The notes beneath the pieces were generated by a model. It worked only from the letters and a program-made list of their open reading frames with translations, searched no databases and had not been told where the DNA came from. A DNA stretch of 64,000 nucleotides, taken from positions 310,001 to 374,000 of the forward strand of contig NC_091281.1 in NCBI RefSeq assembly GCF_042100115.1, read 5' to 3'. The DNA is from Alternaria dauci (taxonomy: Eukaryota; Ascomycota; Dothideomycetes; Pleosporales; Pleosporaceae). Below are positions 1 through 11,450 of the stretch, piece after piece. The first letter of the stretch is position 1. Every line of letters starts with the position of its first letter. The position numbers and the translations under genes were made by a program.

Positions 1-366
1 TTAGAAGTAGCTAGGTTTTTATATAACCCTCTCTTAGTTATAGTAAATATACTATATCCTCTCTCTCCTTTATAATATATTATAATTACGTTACTAGCTA
101 ATAATAGCTAGTAATCCCTATTAGGCCTACTAAGGTTTAATAGGTATCTTTTTAGTTACCTTTAGTAAATTTTTTTAACTTTAGTTTTTACGTATAGATG
201 TTAGAGCTTTACTACTATAAAACGCTAACTAGTCTAGCGTTTAAATTACGTAATTACTTTATCTTTTTTATTAACTTTTATAACTAATAAGTAGAGGGAT
301 AGCTACTTTTCACTTTTTTAAAGTTTTATTTTAATGATACCCCTATACTTATAGAAAATAAAAAAT
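1..366 (+). mobile_element. R repeat, 3' portion (cut by window edge)
   Basis: Matches the last ~365 bp of every complete R copy, starting at the motif ttagaagtagctagg and ending in the A-rich run near 360. By comparison with 25,459-26,826 it is the right end of a complete R inserted in a G3 element; the rest lies outside the window. Followed directly by G3 sequence. Confidence 0.8.
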
Positions 367-2296
367 TATATATATTATATATATTATAATATTCTCTACT
401 ACTATAGTTAGCTATATCTTAGTTTAGAGCTATATTTCTAGGTGCTATAGTAATAAAAGTACTATTATTCTTTTTATTTAGAAGTCTAGCTATTATAGCT
501 TTAGTAATAAAGTATATATAATTACTTAGCTTCTTTAGTAATCTAAATATATCTAGATAGGCTATTAGTATATTTACTATAGCTAGTTTAATCTTTATAT
601 CTCTTAGGGATTTAATTAAATCCTCTACCTCCTTATCTATATTATTTAGGGTAGAAGGAATAGCTACTACCTTCTTTACTTTAGATATAGCTTCTTTTAT
701 ACTTTCTAGAGTAAAGGTTACTTTCTTATTAGATAATATAATATATTATATTTTTATATATATATTACTTCTTTCTTAATAATATATCTTATTAAGACTA
801 TTAATCTTCTTATAGTAGGTTTTTAAGAATATATATATCTAATCCTTATTATATATAGACTAGTTATTACCTATTAGAGTATTAGTTATATAGTATATAA
901 TTACTTCTTTATCTAATTAAGGTAATCCTTTAAAGAAAAGAATACTAACTTCTACCTCTAGTAGCTATCTATTATTAATATAAGTATCTACTACTAAGGA
1001 AAAGTAAGTATAGTACTCTACTAGGCCTAGCTAATTATAAAGGTAAGAGTATAAGTATACTTATAAATAAGATTACTTACCTATTATTACTATAGTATCT
1101 TTATCTTACTACTACTCCTTTATACTTATTTAGAGCTATAACTAGTTTTTAGAAAAGTAACTAGGTAGCTATTTTAAGATATAAGAGATAGTTTAATCTA
1201 TATTAGATAGTTAGTCTAGAAGTATAGAAACCTTTATCTTATTAAGGATATTTCTATTATTAGCTTATTAGTTAAAGTCTTTAAAGAACTTAATAATATC
1301 TTTTTTTAAAAAGACTAAACTAGTATACCTAAGTCTAGCTATAGATAAAACTAGGTTACTTAGAGTAGATATAATATCTTTACTAGTACTAGTTATTATT
1401 AATAAAGCTTCTAGAGTAGCTTCTAAAGGGTTCTTAGATATTAATAAAAAGAGTAATTATAGTTCTAAGCTACCTTAGTACTAAATAGCCTTCTAGTTCT
1501 TTTTTATATTATATAATATAGAAGAACTTATAGATTGGTTCTTCTTAAACTAAGTTAAATTAATATAATTAAATAATTAATATATTTTAAAGATAGACGT
1601 ATACCTTAATAATATAAATAGTATAACTAGTAAGCGCTTCTTATAGTATCTCTAGAATATCTCCCTTAATTACTTCTCTAGTATATCTATTTATACTAGT
1701 AGTATTACCCTTTAAGTCTATTAGCTTAGTATTTTCTATCTAATATTATTTTTAAGAGGGGTTACTGTCTAGCCTAATAAATTAGTATTTTCTATCTATA
1801 GTATTAGTATAGGTAATTCTATTCCTAAGTAGAGTACTTATTTTAAGAGTAAGTAACATTAGTCTAAGGAGTTATTTAATAGTATAGGATAATATAGCTT
1901 CTAATAGTCTCTTCTAGAGAATCTAATTATAATAGGGTCTTAGCTACCCCCTTATAGGACGACTAGTAGTGTTAGCTACGTATTAGTTCTACTCCTATAC
2001 TAAGTTATATAGTATCCCTATAGGCTTTACTATTTATATAGGTGTTAGAGTTTATAAAGATACTAATATCTTAGTATTAAATTTTATCCTCTACGTAGCT
2101 AGTAATACGTTTATAAGTAGATAGAAGTAATTAAATATTATAAGACGAGTAGTAAGTATATTCTATAATATTAAAGGGAGAACTTATAAAAAGTTCTATA
2201 AAGGTTTAATAATAGATAGATAATAAATTAATTATCCCCCCTTAATATAGAGTAGAAGGAGTACTTATAGGAAAGCCTCCTTACTTACTCTATATA
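367..2296 (-). pseudogene. G3 element, gag-side portion (copy 1)
   Basis: Duplicate of 26,827-28,756. On the minus strand one frame reads for long stretches with stops only at likely former Gln/Trp codons, and encodes a Lys/Ile/Leu-rich, helix-like protein without a motif I recognise. Because the second copy continues on its left (beyond an R insertion) into the G3 body with RT and integrase on the same strand, this should be the 5' (gag) part of that Gypsy element. The gag identity is inferred from position only. Confidence 0.6.
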
Positions 2297-3636
2297 CTAG
2301 TATAATACTAGTAGATAAAGGATATTAAAAGGGTGTTAGAGGAATAATATCCTAGGCTTAAAGAGAGAGAGTTTAAAGAGATACTATAAGGATAAGAGAA
2401 TAAGCTATAGATAGTACTAATACTAATATTCTTTTAACTAAAGCTAATTATTAGATAATAGTAGCTATACTATAAGTAGCTAGTTAGTTATTCTTAAGAA
2501 GGGGTAGTAGAGGTAGTAGTAGTAGAGGCGATAGTAGTAGAGGTAGTAGTAGTAGAGGTAATAGTAGTAAAGGTAATAGTAGTAAATATAGTAGTAGTAG
2601 TTATATAAGGTAGAAATAGTAAAGGATAGTAGAGGATAGTAGAGGATAGTAGAGGATAGTATATATATTAGAAGGTTACGTCTTATAGTCTCTAGTTTAC
2701 GTAAAATACTATTATATATCTTTAGTATCTAGCGTTTATAATATACTATATACGTACTAGTAGTACTAGATATAGGTATAAGCCTATAGTTACTTAGTTA
2801 GTACTTTATCTTAAAAAAAGTCTCTAAACGTACTATAATAATAAAAAATATCTTTAAAGACTAAAGCTAAACTTAATTATCTTAATAAAGTAATATATAT
2901 TAGTATATATAATAAACTTTTACTTTAACCCCTTCTTCCTTAGGATTATTATAATAATCTTCTTTACTCTCTCTTTTATTATAATATAGCTAACCCTAGT
3001 CTCTCTTATAAAGTCTTTATTAGGTTTAGTATAGTAAAAGTTCTAAAGGACCTAAAGTTTATACTCCTCTAACTCTTAAAAGACTCTTAGGGGTAGTTTA
3101 CTAAAATATATAATACTTAGATCTTTTATATTATTAAATAATATAATTAAGACCTCCCCTAGTATAGTATAATTATTCTTATAGTATAATATATTAAGGA
3201 TTACTATAGTGTTTATATATAGTATAAAATAGTTATACATAGTATTAAAGTATATAAGTAAATATTAGTATAAAGCTTAGAAGTAGCTAGGTTTTTATAT
3301 TACCTCCTCTTAGTTATAGTTAATATACTATATCCTCTCCTCCCCTTTATAATATACTATAATTATATTATTAGCTAATACTAGTAATCCCTATTATACC
3401 CTCCTAAGGTTTAATAGGTATCTTTTTAGTTACCTTTAGTAAATTTATTTAACTTTAGTTTTTATATATAGACGTTAGAGCTTTACCCTTAGATAACACT
3501 AATTAGTCCTATATTTAAACTATATTATTACTTTATCTTTTTTATAAACTTTTACGACTAATACGTAGAAGGATAGTTACTTTTTACTTTTTTATAATTT
3601 TATTTTAAATTACCCCTTTACTTATAGAAAATAAAG
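2297..3636 (+). mobile_element. R repeat with inverted 5' half (copy 1)
   Basis: Bases 2,297-2,870 are the reverse complement of the first ~570 bp of R and end at the R 5' terminus. Bases 2,871-3,636 then give the remaining 3' part in forward orientation, ending in the usual A-rich tail. So one R copy has its 5' portion flipped relative to its 3' portion, the geometry left by twin priming of LINE-type insertions. The inverted part holds a GTA/GTAGAGG-rich run at about 2,505-2,650. No clear flanking target duplication was found. Confidence 0.7.
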
Positions 3637-4130
3637 AAATATATAATATAAACTAGCTTTATTATAAGTATAATATAAACTAAGGCTATTATTATATCTT
3701 TTAATAAGTAAGGAAAACTAACGTTAGTATAGCTAGGTAATTATAAGTAAACTATAGTTATTTAGGGTATTAATATAATAAGATAAGCTATTCTACCTTA
3801 TATTATCTTTAAAAGGTACTACTACCTCTCTACCTAGTATAAAGAGGATATTATACCTTAGGACTAGCTTATATTAGTCTCTAAGAATAGTTAGACTATA
3901 AATAAAATTAGTTTCTAGTAGTTAGAGTACTTTAATACTTATATAAAGAAGTATACTATAAGATAATACTAACTACTTATTATTAATAGCTATAAGAGCT
4001 ATAATACTCTTTAATCTAATTAAAACTATAAAGAAAGAATAACTATTACTTTTTATATACTTTTATATATATTATACTTACTATAACTACTTAATATAAG
4101 TTATTTTAGGCTATTAAAGAGGGTATATAG
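3637..4130. other. Unassigned RIP-mutated spacer (copy 1)
   Basis: Sequence between the inverted R and the A2 5' LTR. It is AT-rich with no recognisable frame. It may be the 5' end of G3, but I found no match to the other end of G3 near 18,716. The part at about 3,765-3,960 differs from copy 2 far more than its surroundings. Confidence 0.4.
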
Positions 4131-4613
4131 TATTATAAAGTAATAAAAGGATTCTCTCCTTAATGTAAGAGTTAGGCTTAAAGGTTAACTAGTAATTATA
4201 TTAAAAAGTAATAATTATTATAGGGCTAAGGAAGTTATATAATATATAATCCTACTAAGGCTTACTTTCTAAAGGATAGTAGAATACCTAAGGATAGTAA
4301 CTATCTTTAATATTACTACTATCCTAAGGATAGAAGTAATATAAAGTATAGTAAGACCTAAGGTAATAAGTATAAGAATATATTAAATCTTATTATTATA
4401 CTTATTATAGTTAACTTAAATAGTTTATCTCTTATATAAATTATTAACTAGTTATTTTATTATATATAGAATAAGTAGTAAGTATCCTTTAGTTATAATA
4501 ATAACTCTTTTCTACTTAATTATTCTATATACTACCTTATAGACTATTACCTAAACTTATCTTACTTTAGTGTAGACTAAGATTAGAGAAGTATAGTAAA
4601 CCCCTATATAATA
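4131..4613 (+). repeat. A2 5' LTR (copy 1)
   Basis: Aligns throughout with the element A LTR. The start (tattataaagtaataaaagg) corresponds to tgttataaggtaataggg in A, and the end (cccctatataata) to ccccgtgtaaca. It is much more heavily mutated than A, and the GC-rich hairpin part is replaced by a diverged sequence. It is followed by the same leader as in A. Confidence 0.75.
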
Positions 4614-4754
4614 CTTTAACTACTATAAATATTAGTAGATATTTTAACTAATAGAACTACTTAATTAAGATTTAATATAGTATCCCTAAGAGTAATATAG
4701 AATAATAGGGCTTAGGGTTAAGGACTCTTAATACTAGTAGCTATACTAGTTAAT

Positions 4755-5230
4755 TATTACAAGGTAACAAGGAATTGCTTCCCTTTTATATAGGTTGTAT
4801 AAAGGAAGACCATCAGGCGGACACGATAGACGAAAGTGGATCTAGGGCGGGGCCTAGATCACGTGAAAGGAATAGTATCCCGCTAAGACCTAGCCTCTAG
4901 GAGGCTAGTAAGGATTAGGAGGCTATAGCCCTCCTAGGCCTCCCTCTTAGAAGGGAGGGTAAGGAGGATAGGACCTAAGGTAATAGGTATAAGAATGTGT
5001 TAGATCTTATTATTACACTTATTATAGTTAACTTAAATAGTTTATCTCTTATACAGATTATTAACTAGTTATTCTATTATTTATAGAATTAGTATTGTTT
5101 ATCCTTTAGTTACAACAATAACTCTTTTCTACTTAATTATTCTATACAATACCTTACGGACTACCGCTTTAGTCTACCTCACCTTAGTACGGACTAAGCC
5201 TAGAGAAGTATAGCCTAACCCCGTGTAACA
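4755..5230 (+). repeat. Element A 5' LTR (copy 1)
   Basis: 476 bp. The terminal TG is now TA (tattacaagg), and the 3' terminus is gtgtaaca. It is the least RIP-mutated of the four A LTRs near 4,785-4,870, with several C and G retained where the others have T and A. A GC-rich region with short inverted repeats lies at about 4,885-4,975. Confidence 0.9.
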
Positions 5231-5380
5231 CTTTAACCACCTTAGATATTAGTAGACGTTTAACTAACAGGACAGCCTAATTAAGATTTAATAATAGCTT
5301 ATTAGGGAAACGCGTAGAATAATAGGGCTTAGGGTTAGGGACCCTTAACGCTAGTACGCCCTACCCTAGAAAATAATAAG

Positions 5381-7290
5381 ATGCTAGAGGTATCTAATAA
5401 TAAGGGAGAGAACCTTAACGTCGCTAAGCTTAGGAATCTTAGGCAATACACAACTACGCAGGCTTAGTAGATTGCTAAGATATAGGTAATAATTAATTAG
5501 CTTATAGGGTAACTAATAATAACCCCTAATAAACGACCCGTTACTATAAAGAAACCTAAGATAGCGTTACTAGAGAAATATAGTAGAGAACGAGAAAAGC
5601 TACGAGTATTTCTTACTAACATCGACCTATACTGTAAGTACAACGAGGTACCTAACGACTAGGAAAAGATCCTTATAGCTAGTATATATATAAAGGATAA
5701 GGCTTCTAATTGGATGTAACCCTATGTGGACGATTATCTGCTGGATGCAGAATATATAGGCACTAAAGAAGGAACCCGTACCTTATTCGTAAGTTAGATA
5801 GAGTTTAAGTAAGAGATAGGACGTATCTTTAGAGAAGTAGACGCTTAGAACTAGGTAGAGAAGAAGATTACTCGCCTAAGGCAGACCTCGTTAGTATTAG
5901 TATATACGGCGGAATTTAAGCAACTATAAGCACGGATCGATTAGGATAATGCGGCACTTCGAACAGTATTTAAAGTAAGCCTTAAAGAGAATATTAAGGA
6001 CGGCCTTATACACTACGATAAGCCTAGGACGCTATACGCTCTAATCGAGCTAGCTACGCGTATTAATAATAGGTTATAGGAATAAAATAATTAGAAGAAA
6101 TACTTCTAACCTAACCTGCCTAACATAAAGAAATAGCGTAGTAGATTCGACAGGGATAGCAACGCTATTATAACTAGCAAGGTATAAGAGAAGGCTAAAG
6201 ATAAGAAAACCTAAGGAGGTAAAAGACACGATAGTCTCTCTAAGGAAGAACGCTAGCGGCGTTACGACAACAAAGCATATCTCTAATATAGGAAGACAGG
6301 ACACTTCGCTAGGGATTACGAAGAAGAATAAGTTAAATAGGCAGCTGTTAAGATCTAGATAATTAGATAAGGTACGCCTTACCTAGCTAGGATAGAGCTA
6401 GATAATAACCTAAGCGACTTAGACCTATACGAAGAGGCACGCTTAGAGGATAAGGAAGGCTACGAAATCGTCCTAAGAGTTAAACTAGATAATAAAGTTC
6501 TTACTATAGGCTAGCTAAAGAAGACTAACTAGAAGGTTAAAGGTACTATCGTAATAGAACGATTAGCTAATAACTAGTGTTAGGTATATAGTAATAAGAT
6601 ATACTACGCTGACGAATATATAGTTTACGAACGAATTATAATTACTAGCCTAAATGCTGAAGAAATTAGGTATTAGGCGATACACTAACAACCCTACTTC
6701 AATAATCTAATAGTTAAGGTTAAGGACTAAGAAGCCTACAAAGTAGAAGATACTAAGGATTATAAGGATTTGTGTTAGTATAACTATAAGATAAATTATA
6801 AGTTCTATAAGTAAGATAAGGAGGATTATAGGACAGACTAGGACTAGTGCTACTACTTAAACCTCTAGGCAGACGAATATCTAGCAGACATCTACTACCT
6901 ACACGAGCTAGAGAAAGTAGAGACCTACTACAGACTTCTATAGACGCAATGCAGGAATAGGTGTGACTTCTATCGTAAGCAGCTTAAGGAAGTACATAAG
7001 GTAGATAACTATTACTATCACACCCTATTATTAAACATCTATAAGGTTGTAGACTATAAGATTTACAAAGCTAAGAAGGCTTAACTAAGGAAGAGGATTA
7101 CTAGGGAGGAGATACCTTACTAGAATATTTATTAGAGCTTCTGTTACGACGATAGGTGCTTGACGCACTATAGCTTAAAGAATAACATAGGCTACTTTCC
7201 TAGGTATAGGAAAGGTAAGCAGTTAAAAAACTAGGATGCCGCTAGGGATAGGGTCACGCTAGTAAAGGTAGTCCTAAAATAACCCTGAGG
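5381..7290 (+). pseudogene. Element A gag and start of pol, RIP-broken (copy 1)
   Basis: From the ATG at 5,381 one frame reads to about 7,290 with internal stops only where CAA/CAG or TGG would fit. The middle part shows a Gag-like block (NWMQPYVDDYLL near 5,710). A retroviral-type zinc knuckle remnant lies at about 6,277-6,325, where Gly-His and flanking residues are clear but Cys positions now read Tyr, as TGC-to-TAT changes would give. Gag would package the RNA in virus-like particles; no functional product is possible now. Confidence 0.8.
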
Positions 7291-7329
7291 AAGGTTTAGG
7301 ATACTAATAGTTAGGTATAGTAGCTGCTT

Positions 7330-10300
7330 ACGACCGTATCTGTATAGGGACGAAACATTAAGGCGCTCGTAGATAGCGGGGCCGCACAAATAATAATCTC
7401 ACCTAGAGTAGTAGAGAAACACGAACTACCCTACTAGGTTAAGAAGAACCTAGTATTAGTACTGTTAGCCGACGAGAAACCTATAGAATATAGAAACGGC
7501 ATAATACAGATAGAAACTGAATTAATAAAGCTATAGATAGCTAGTATAGAGTGCTAAATAAATATTAACATAATAGAACTAGGAGGACTAGATATATTAA
7601 TTAGTTATAACTAGCTAGATACCTATAACCCCACTATTAACTAGCGAATAAAGATAATACTTAGAAGAGAACCTATACATAAGGTTACTAGAGTACGCTA
7701 AAGAGTAAGCCTAAAGGACTAGAGCTTAACCTAGGATAGGAGGTTTAGTAAGATCTCGCCTTATAAGATTATAAGAATCTATAAGAAGGACCCTTAAAGA
7801 GTAGGAGTTATATAGATAAGACGAGTTGTAACTACGAAGGAAAGACCCTTACTACTAGAGATACTAAGAGAGTATTAGACTAACAAGTTTAGAGAACTCT
7901 TTAAGGAAAACGAAGCTACAGACTTAGCAGACTATTAGGATTAGGATTATAAGATTATCCTAGATAAAGGGGTAAAGCTAAGCCTAGGACCTATATATCC
8001 TATATTACCTAAGCACGATGCTGAGCTAAGGGATTACATCTAGAAGAATCTAAAGAAGGGATTTATCTAACTAGGATTAGGCCTAATAGCCTCACCTATC
8101 TTATTCGTAAAGAAGCCTAATAGGAAGTGGCGACTATATATTAACTTTTATAGGTTGAATAGCGTTACTTAGAAGAACTAATATCCCTTACTACTAATAA
8201 CTAAGCTTATAGATTAACTCTAGGGAGCTAAGTAGTTTACGAAGTTTGACGTTTAGGAAGGATTTTACTAAATTAGGATTAAGGAAGGACATAAATAGAT
8301 AATAGCGTTTAAGACGAAATATAGACTGTTTAAGTATATAGTAATGCCTTTTAGGTTAATAAATACCCTAGTAATATTTTAATTAGTTATTAATAACACT
8401 CTTTACGAGTACCTTAGAATCTTCGTTACAGCGTACATCGACGATGTGCTAGTATACTCTAGCAGGACGCTAGAAGAATATGTAGAATATATTAAGAAAG
8501 TGCTTAGGAAGCTTAAGGAATACAAGCTATACCTATAGCTAGGGAAGTGCGAATTTCACACGAAGGAAACAGAATACCTAGGCTTTATAATATCTATAGA
8601 GGGGGTGAAGATAAACCTAAAGAAGACAGCGGCTGTATAGGAATAGCTAACGCCTAAAATAGTTAAGGACGTATAATCCTTCCTAGGATTTACTAACTAC
8701 TACTAGAAGTTTATTAAGGATTACTTAAAGATTACAACACCTCTCTCTAAGATTACGAAGAAGGAAGTTAGTTTTAAATAGAACGAGGAACATTAGGAAG
8801 CTTTTAATTAAATTAAGTAGATATTCCTTAAAGCACCTATACTAGAGATATATAACCTAAAATAAGAGACGTAAGTTAAGACTAACGCGTTAGATTATAC
8901 ACTTAGAGCTATATTATTATAGTAGTGCCTAGATAAGAAGTAGAGACTAGTGTTCTACTACTTAAGGAAGTTCTCTAGAGTAGAACTTAACTACAACATT
9001 CATGATAAGGAGCTACTAGGAGTAGTTAATTCCTTTAAACAGTAGGAAGTCTATTTACTAGGACTACTACACTAGATTAAGGTTTTTACTAATTACTAAA
9101 ACTTAGCAGGTTTTATAACAACAAAGAAACTTAACTAATAACAAGTCTAATAGGCTAAGATACTAGCTTAGTTTAACTTTAAGATAACTTACTACGCTAG
9201 AACGCTTAACGGAGCTGTAGATACTTTAAGTAGGAGATCTAACTTACGTAAGGAAAGTTATAAGGAACTATATAATACTATATTTAAGAAGATACCTAAT
9301 AGTATACTACGTTATAACTAGCTAGAACTAGCTAAGATAGCTAAGGTAGCTAAGCGGGTAGAAACACTTTAGTAGTAGTAGTAGTAGAGAGTAGCTAGCT
9401 AGTAGTTTAAGCCTAATGAGAACGGCTCCGATAAACTGTTATAAGACGAGTAAGAGTACTAAGATATAATTCGAAGTAATCGAATATATATACCCCTACA
9501 CATAAGATTAAGTCTTATTAAGGAACTGTATAAGTCCCTAGAGTATAGATATGTATTGCTAGAAGAAATAGTTAGGCGACTATTAAAGGTGTTTGCGATA
9601 CTACGCTTATAAGCGAAGGTGCAGGACGTCCTAGGTAACTATTTAGCTTATTATTAGAATAAACCTAAGAGATATAAGCCCTATAGCCTGTTACAACCCT
9701 TACCGCTACTAATAAGACTATAGAGCAGCGTAATAATAGACTTTATAGTAAAGCTCCTAAAGTTATTAGAACTAGGATCTAGAAGATTATGCGATATAGT
9801 CCTAGTTATCGTGTATCGTTACACGAAAGGAGCGAAGTTTGTGCCTATAGAAGAGACTATTATAGTAGATGAATGCGCGTATAAGGTTAGTAAGGCACTA
9901 TTGTTAGAGCATAGGATACCTAAAGAGTTTATTACTAATTGTGATAAACTGTTTACTTCTAAGTATTAGAATACATTCCTAGCAAAGTTAGGTGTGAAAA
10001 AGAAGCTATTAACTAGCTTTTACCCTAAAACAGACGGCTAGACGGAAAGAATAAACTAGACACTAGAGCAGTATCTAAGGATATACGCTAATAAGCTGTA
10101 AGATAACTAGGTTAAACTCTTACTAACAGTATAATTAGCCTATAACAGCACTAGGTCTATAACGATAAAGTACTTACTATACTACGCGAACTACAGATAT
10201 AAGCTAGTTACTTATTAAGATCTAAAAGATATAGAGAGTATCACAGTAGGTGTAGACGATAAAGCCCGCTTAATGCGAGGACTGCACGAAGAATTAAGTA

Positions 10301-10795
10301 AGAATATAGCTTATAGGAACCTTATAACAGCTAAGGTAGCTAATAAGTAAAGGATTAAGGGACTAACCTTTAAGAAGGGGGATAAAGTTTTCCTATTACG
10401 TTAGAACTTAAAAACTAAGCGACTAAGCAAGAAACTAGATAACCTCTAAATAGGACTATTTAAGGTTCTAGAGGAAATAGGTAACATAAACTATAAACTC
10501 TAACTCCTACTAGGTATACGCATCCACCCTATCTTTCACAAGAAACTCCTAGAAAGAGCACCTCTAGATGCTAAGCTAGCTACTAATATAGAGCTTAAAG
10601 ACGATAAGTACGAGGTCGAAGAAATTAGGGACCTACAGAAAATCAGTCATTAGTAGAAATACTTAGTTAAGTAGCTAGGATGGCTAGAGAGCTAGAACAC
10701 TTAGGAACTAAAGGAAAATTTAACGAACTGTAAGTTATAGGTACGTAAGTACTATTAGAAACACCTAGAGAAGAGAGGACTAGGTCCTTAAGGGA
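7330..10795 (+). pseudogene. Element A pol: PR-RT-RH-IN-chromodomain, RIP-broken (copy 1)
   Basis: The aspartic protease motif ALVDSGA is at about 7,362-7,385. Reverse transcriptase spans about 8,090-8,700 with the catalytic motif YIDDVLVYS at about 8,433-8,460. RNase H remnants follow at about 8,875-9,240. The integrase core spans about 9,700-10,200 and includes the conserved DGQTERIN stretch (Gln now a stop). At about 10,605-10,735 a chromodomain is readable (YEVEEI, then YLVKQLGWLESQNT), which defines a chromovirus and in relatives directs insertion to heterochromatin. Stops lie at former Gln/Trp positions. Copy 1 has a TGA near 7,289 where copy 2 reads Leu. Confidence 0.88.
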
Positions 10796-11335
10796 AAGGA
10801 AGTAATTAAAAGAGGGATTAAAAGAAGCGTTAGCCTGTAACTAGCCTAAGTTAGTTAATAGTCTGGGTAGCGATAGTTTAGTTGTTAGAAAGTCTGTACT
10901 AGGGGTAGAGTTCCCCTTAGCTTACTCTTTCGCACGCTCCTAAAGACTTAAAATAGCGTAATCTTAATCAGCAAATGCTCGCTCTCGCGCCTTAGTCTCT
11001 ACCACTTCTAGCTAAAGTTAAGCGACCTCGGCCTTAACTTAAAGAAGCGCTAAGCGCTTCTCGCGCTTTTTAGCCTTAACCTTCTCCTACTCTTCCTTAG
11101 TTATAAATAAACTACACTTAGCTTTTACTAAAATACAGCCTACACACTGCCTAGAGGTAGTATCTACGAAATAATAAAGATTCTTCTCCTTACACCGCTT
11201 ATAATAAAAGGTTATCTTATTCCCTTATTAGTAGATATAGTTAGCACGAGCCTAGCGCTGTTAAGTTGAGTTCTAGGTATAGACGCGTTAAGAAGTCTGA
11301 ACCTTAGGTATAGTTAGGGAAAGTGAGGAAAGGAG
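10790..11335 (-). pseudogene. Minus-strand ORF in the 3' region of element A (copy 1)
   Basis: Between the pol stop and the polypurine tract, the plus strand has no long frame but the minus strand does. Read from about 11,335 down to 10,790, it gives a Lys/Arg/Glu/Ala-rich protein with a Cys cluster (KRC at about 11,190; QCVGC and KAKC at about 11,110-11,140), then a charged coiled-coil-like stretch (EKVKAKKREKRLALL). All in-frame stops sit where Gln fits, as in the RIP-damaged gag-pol, so this frame was probably coding before RIP. The Cys spacing suggests a small metal-binding domain. I do not recognise the family. The start codon is not clear. Confidence 0.6.
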
Positions 11336-11435
11336 GAAAGAGAGGATATGACACTACTAGAGTAGCTATACCTCTACTACCGCCGCCGGACTAGGCGTAG
11401 GAAAACAATAATCTAGGGTATTAAGATGATACGCC

Positions 11436-11450
11436 TAAGAGGGGGGGTAA
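11436..11450 (+). promoter_or_regulatory. Polypurine tract of element A (copy 1)
   Basis: The run aagagggggggtaa lies immediately before the 3' LTR, the expected position of the plus-strand primer for reverse transcription. Confidence 0.75.

Noticed and set aside
2505..2650. GTA/GTAGAGG-rich run as a CRISPR-like or regulatory array
   Set aside because: It is a simple-sequence stretch within the R repeat, without spacers, and recurs in every R copy.
6074..6304. A 76-residue minus-strand frame beginning MSCLPILEICF, identical at 32,537-32,767
   Set aside because: It is antisense to the decayed gag/zinc-knuckle frame of element A, hydrophobic because the sense strand is Lys/Arg/Gln-rich, and it lies within a RIP-damaged element. 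The two copies are identical only because the block is duplicated.
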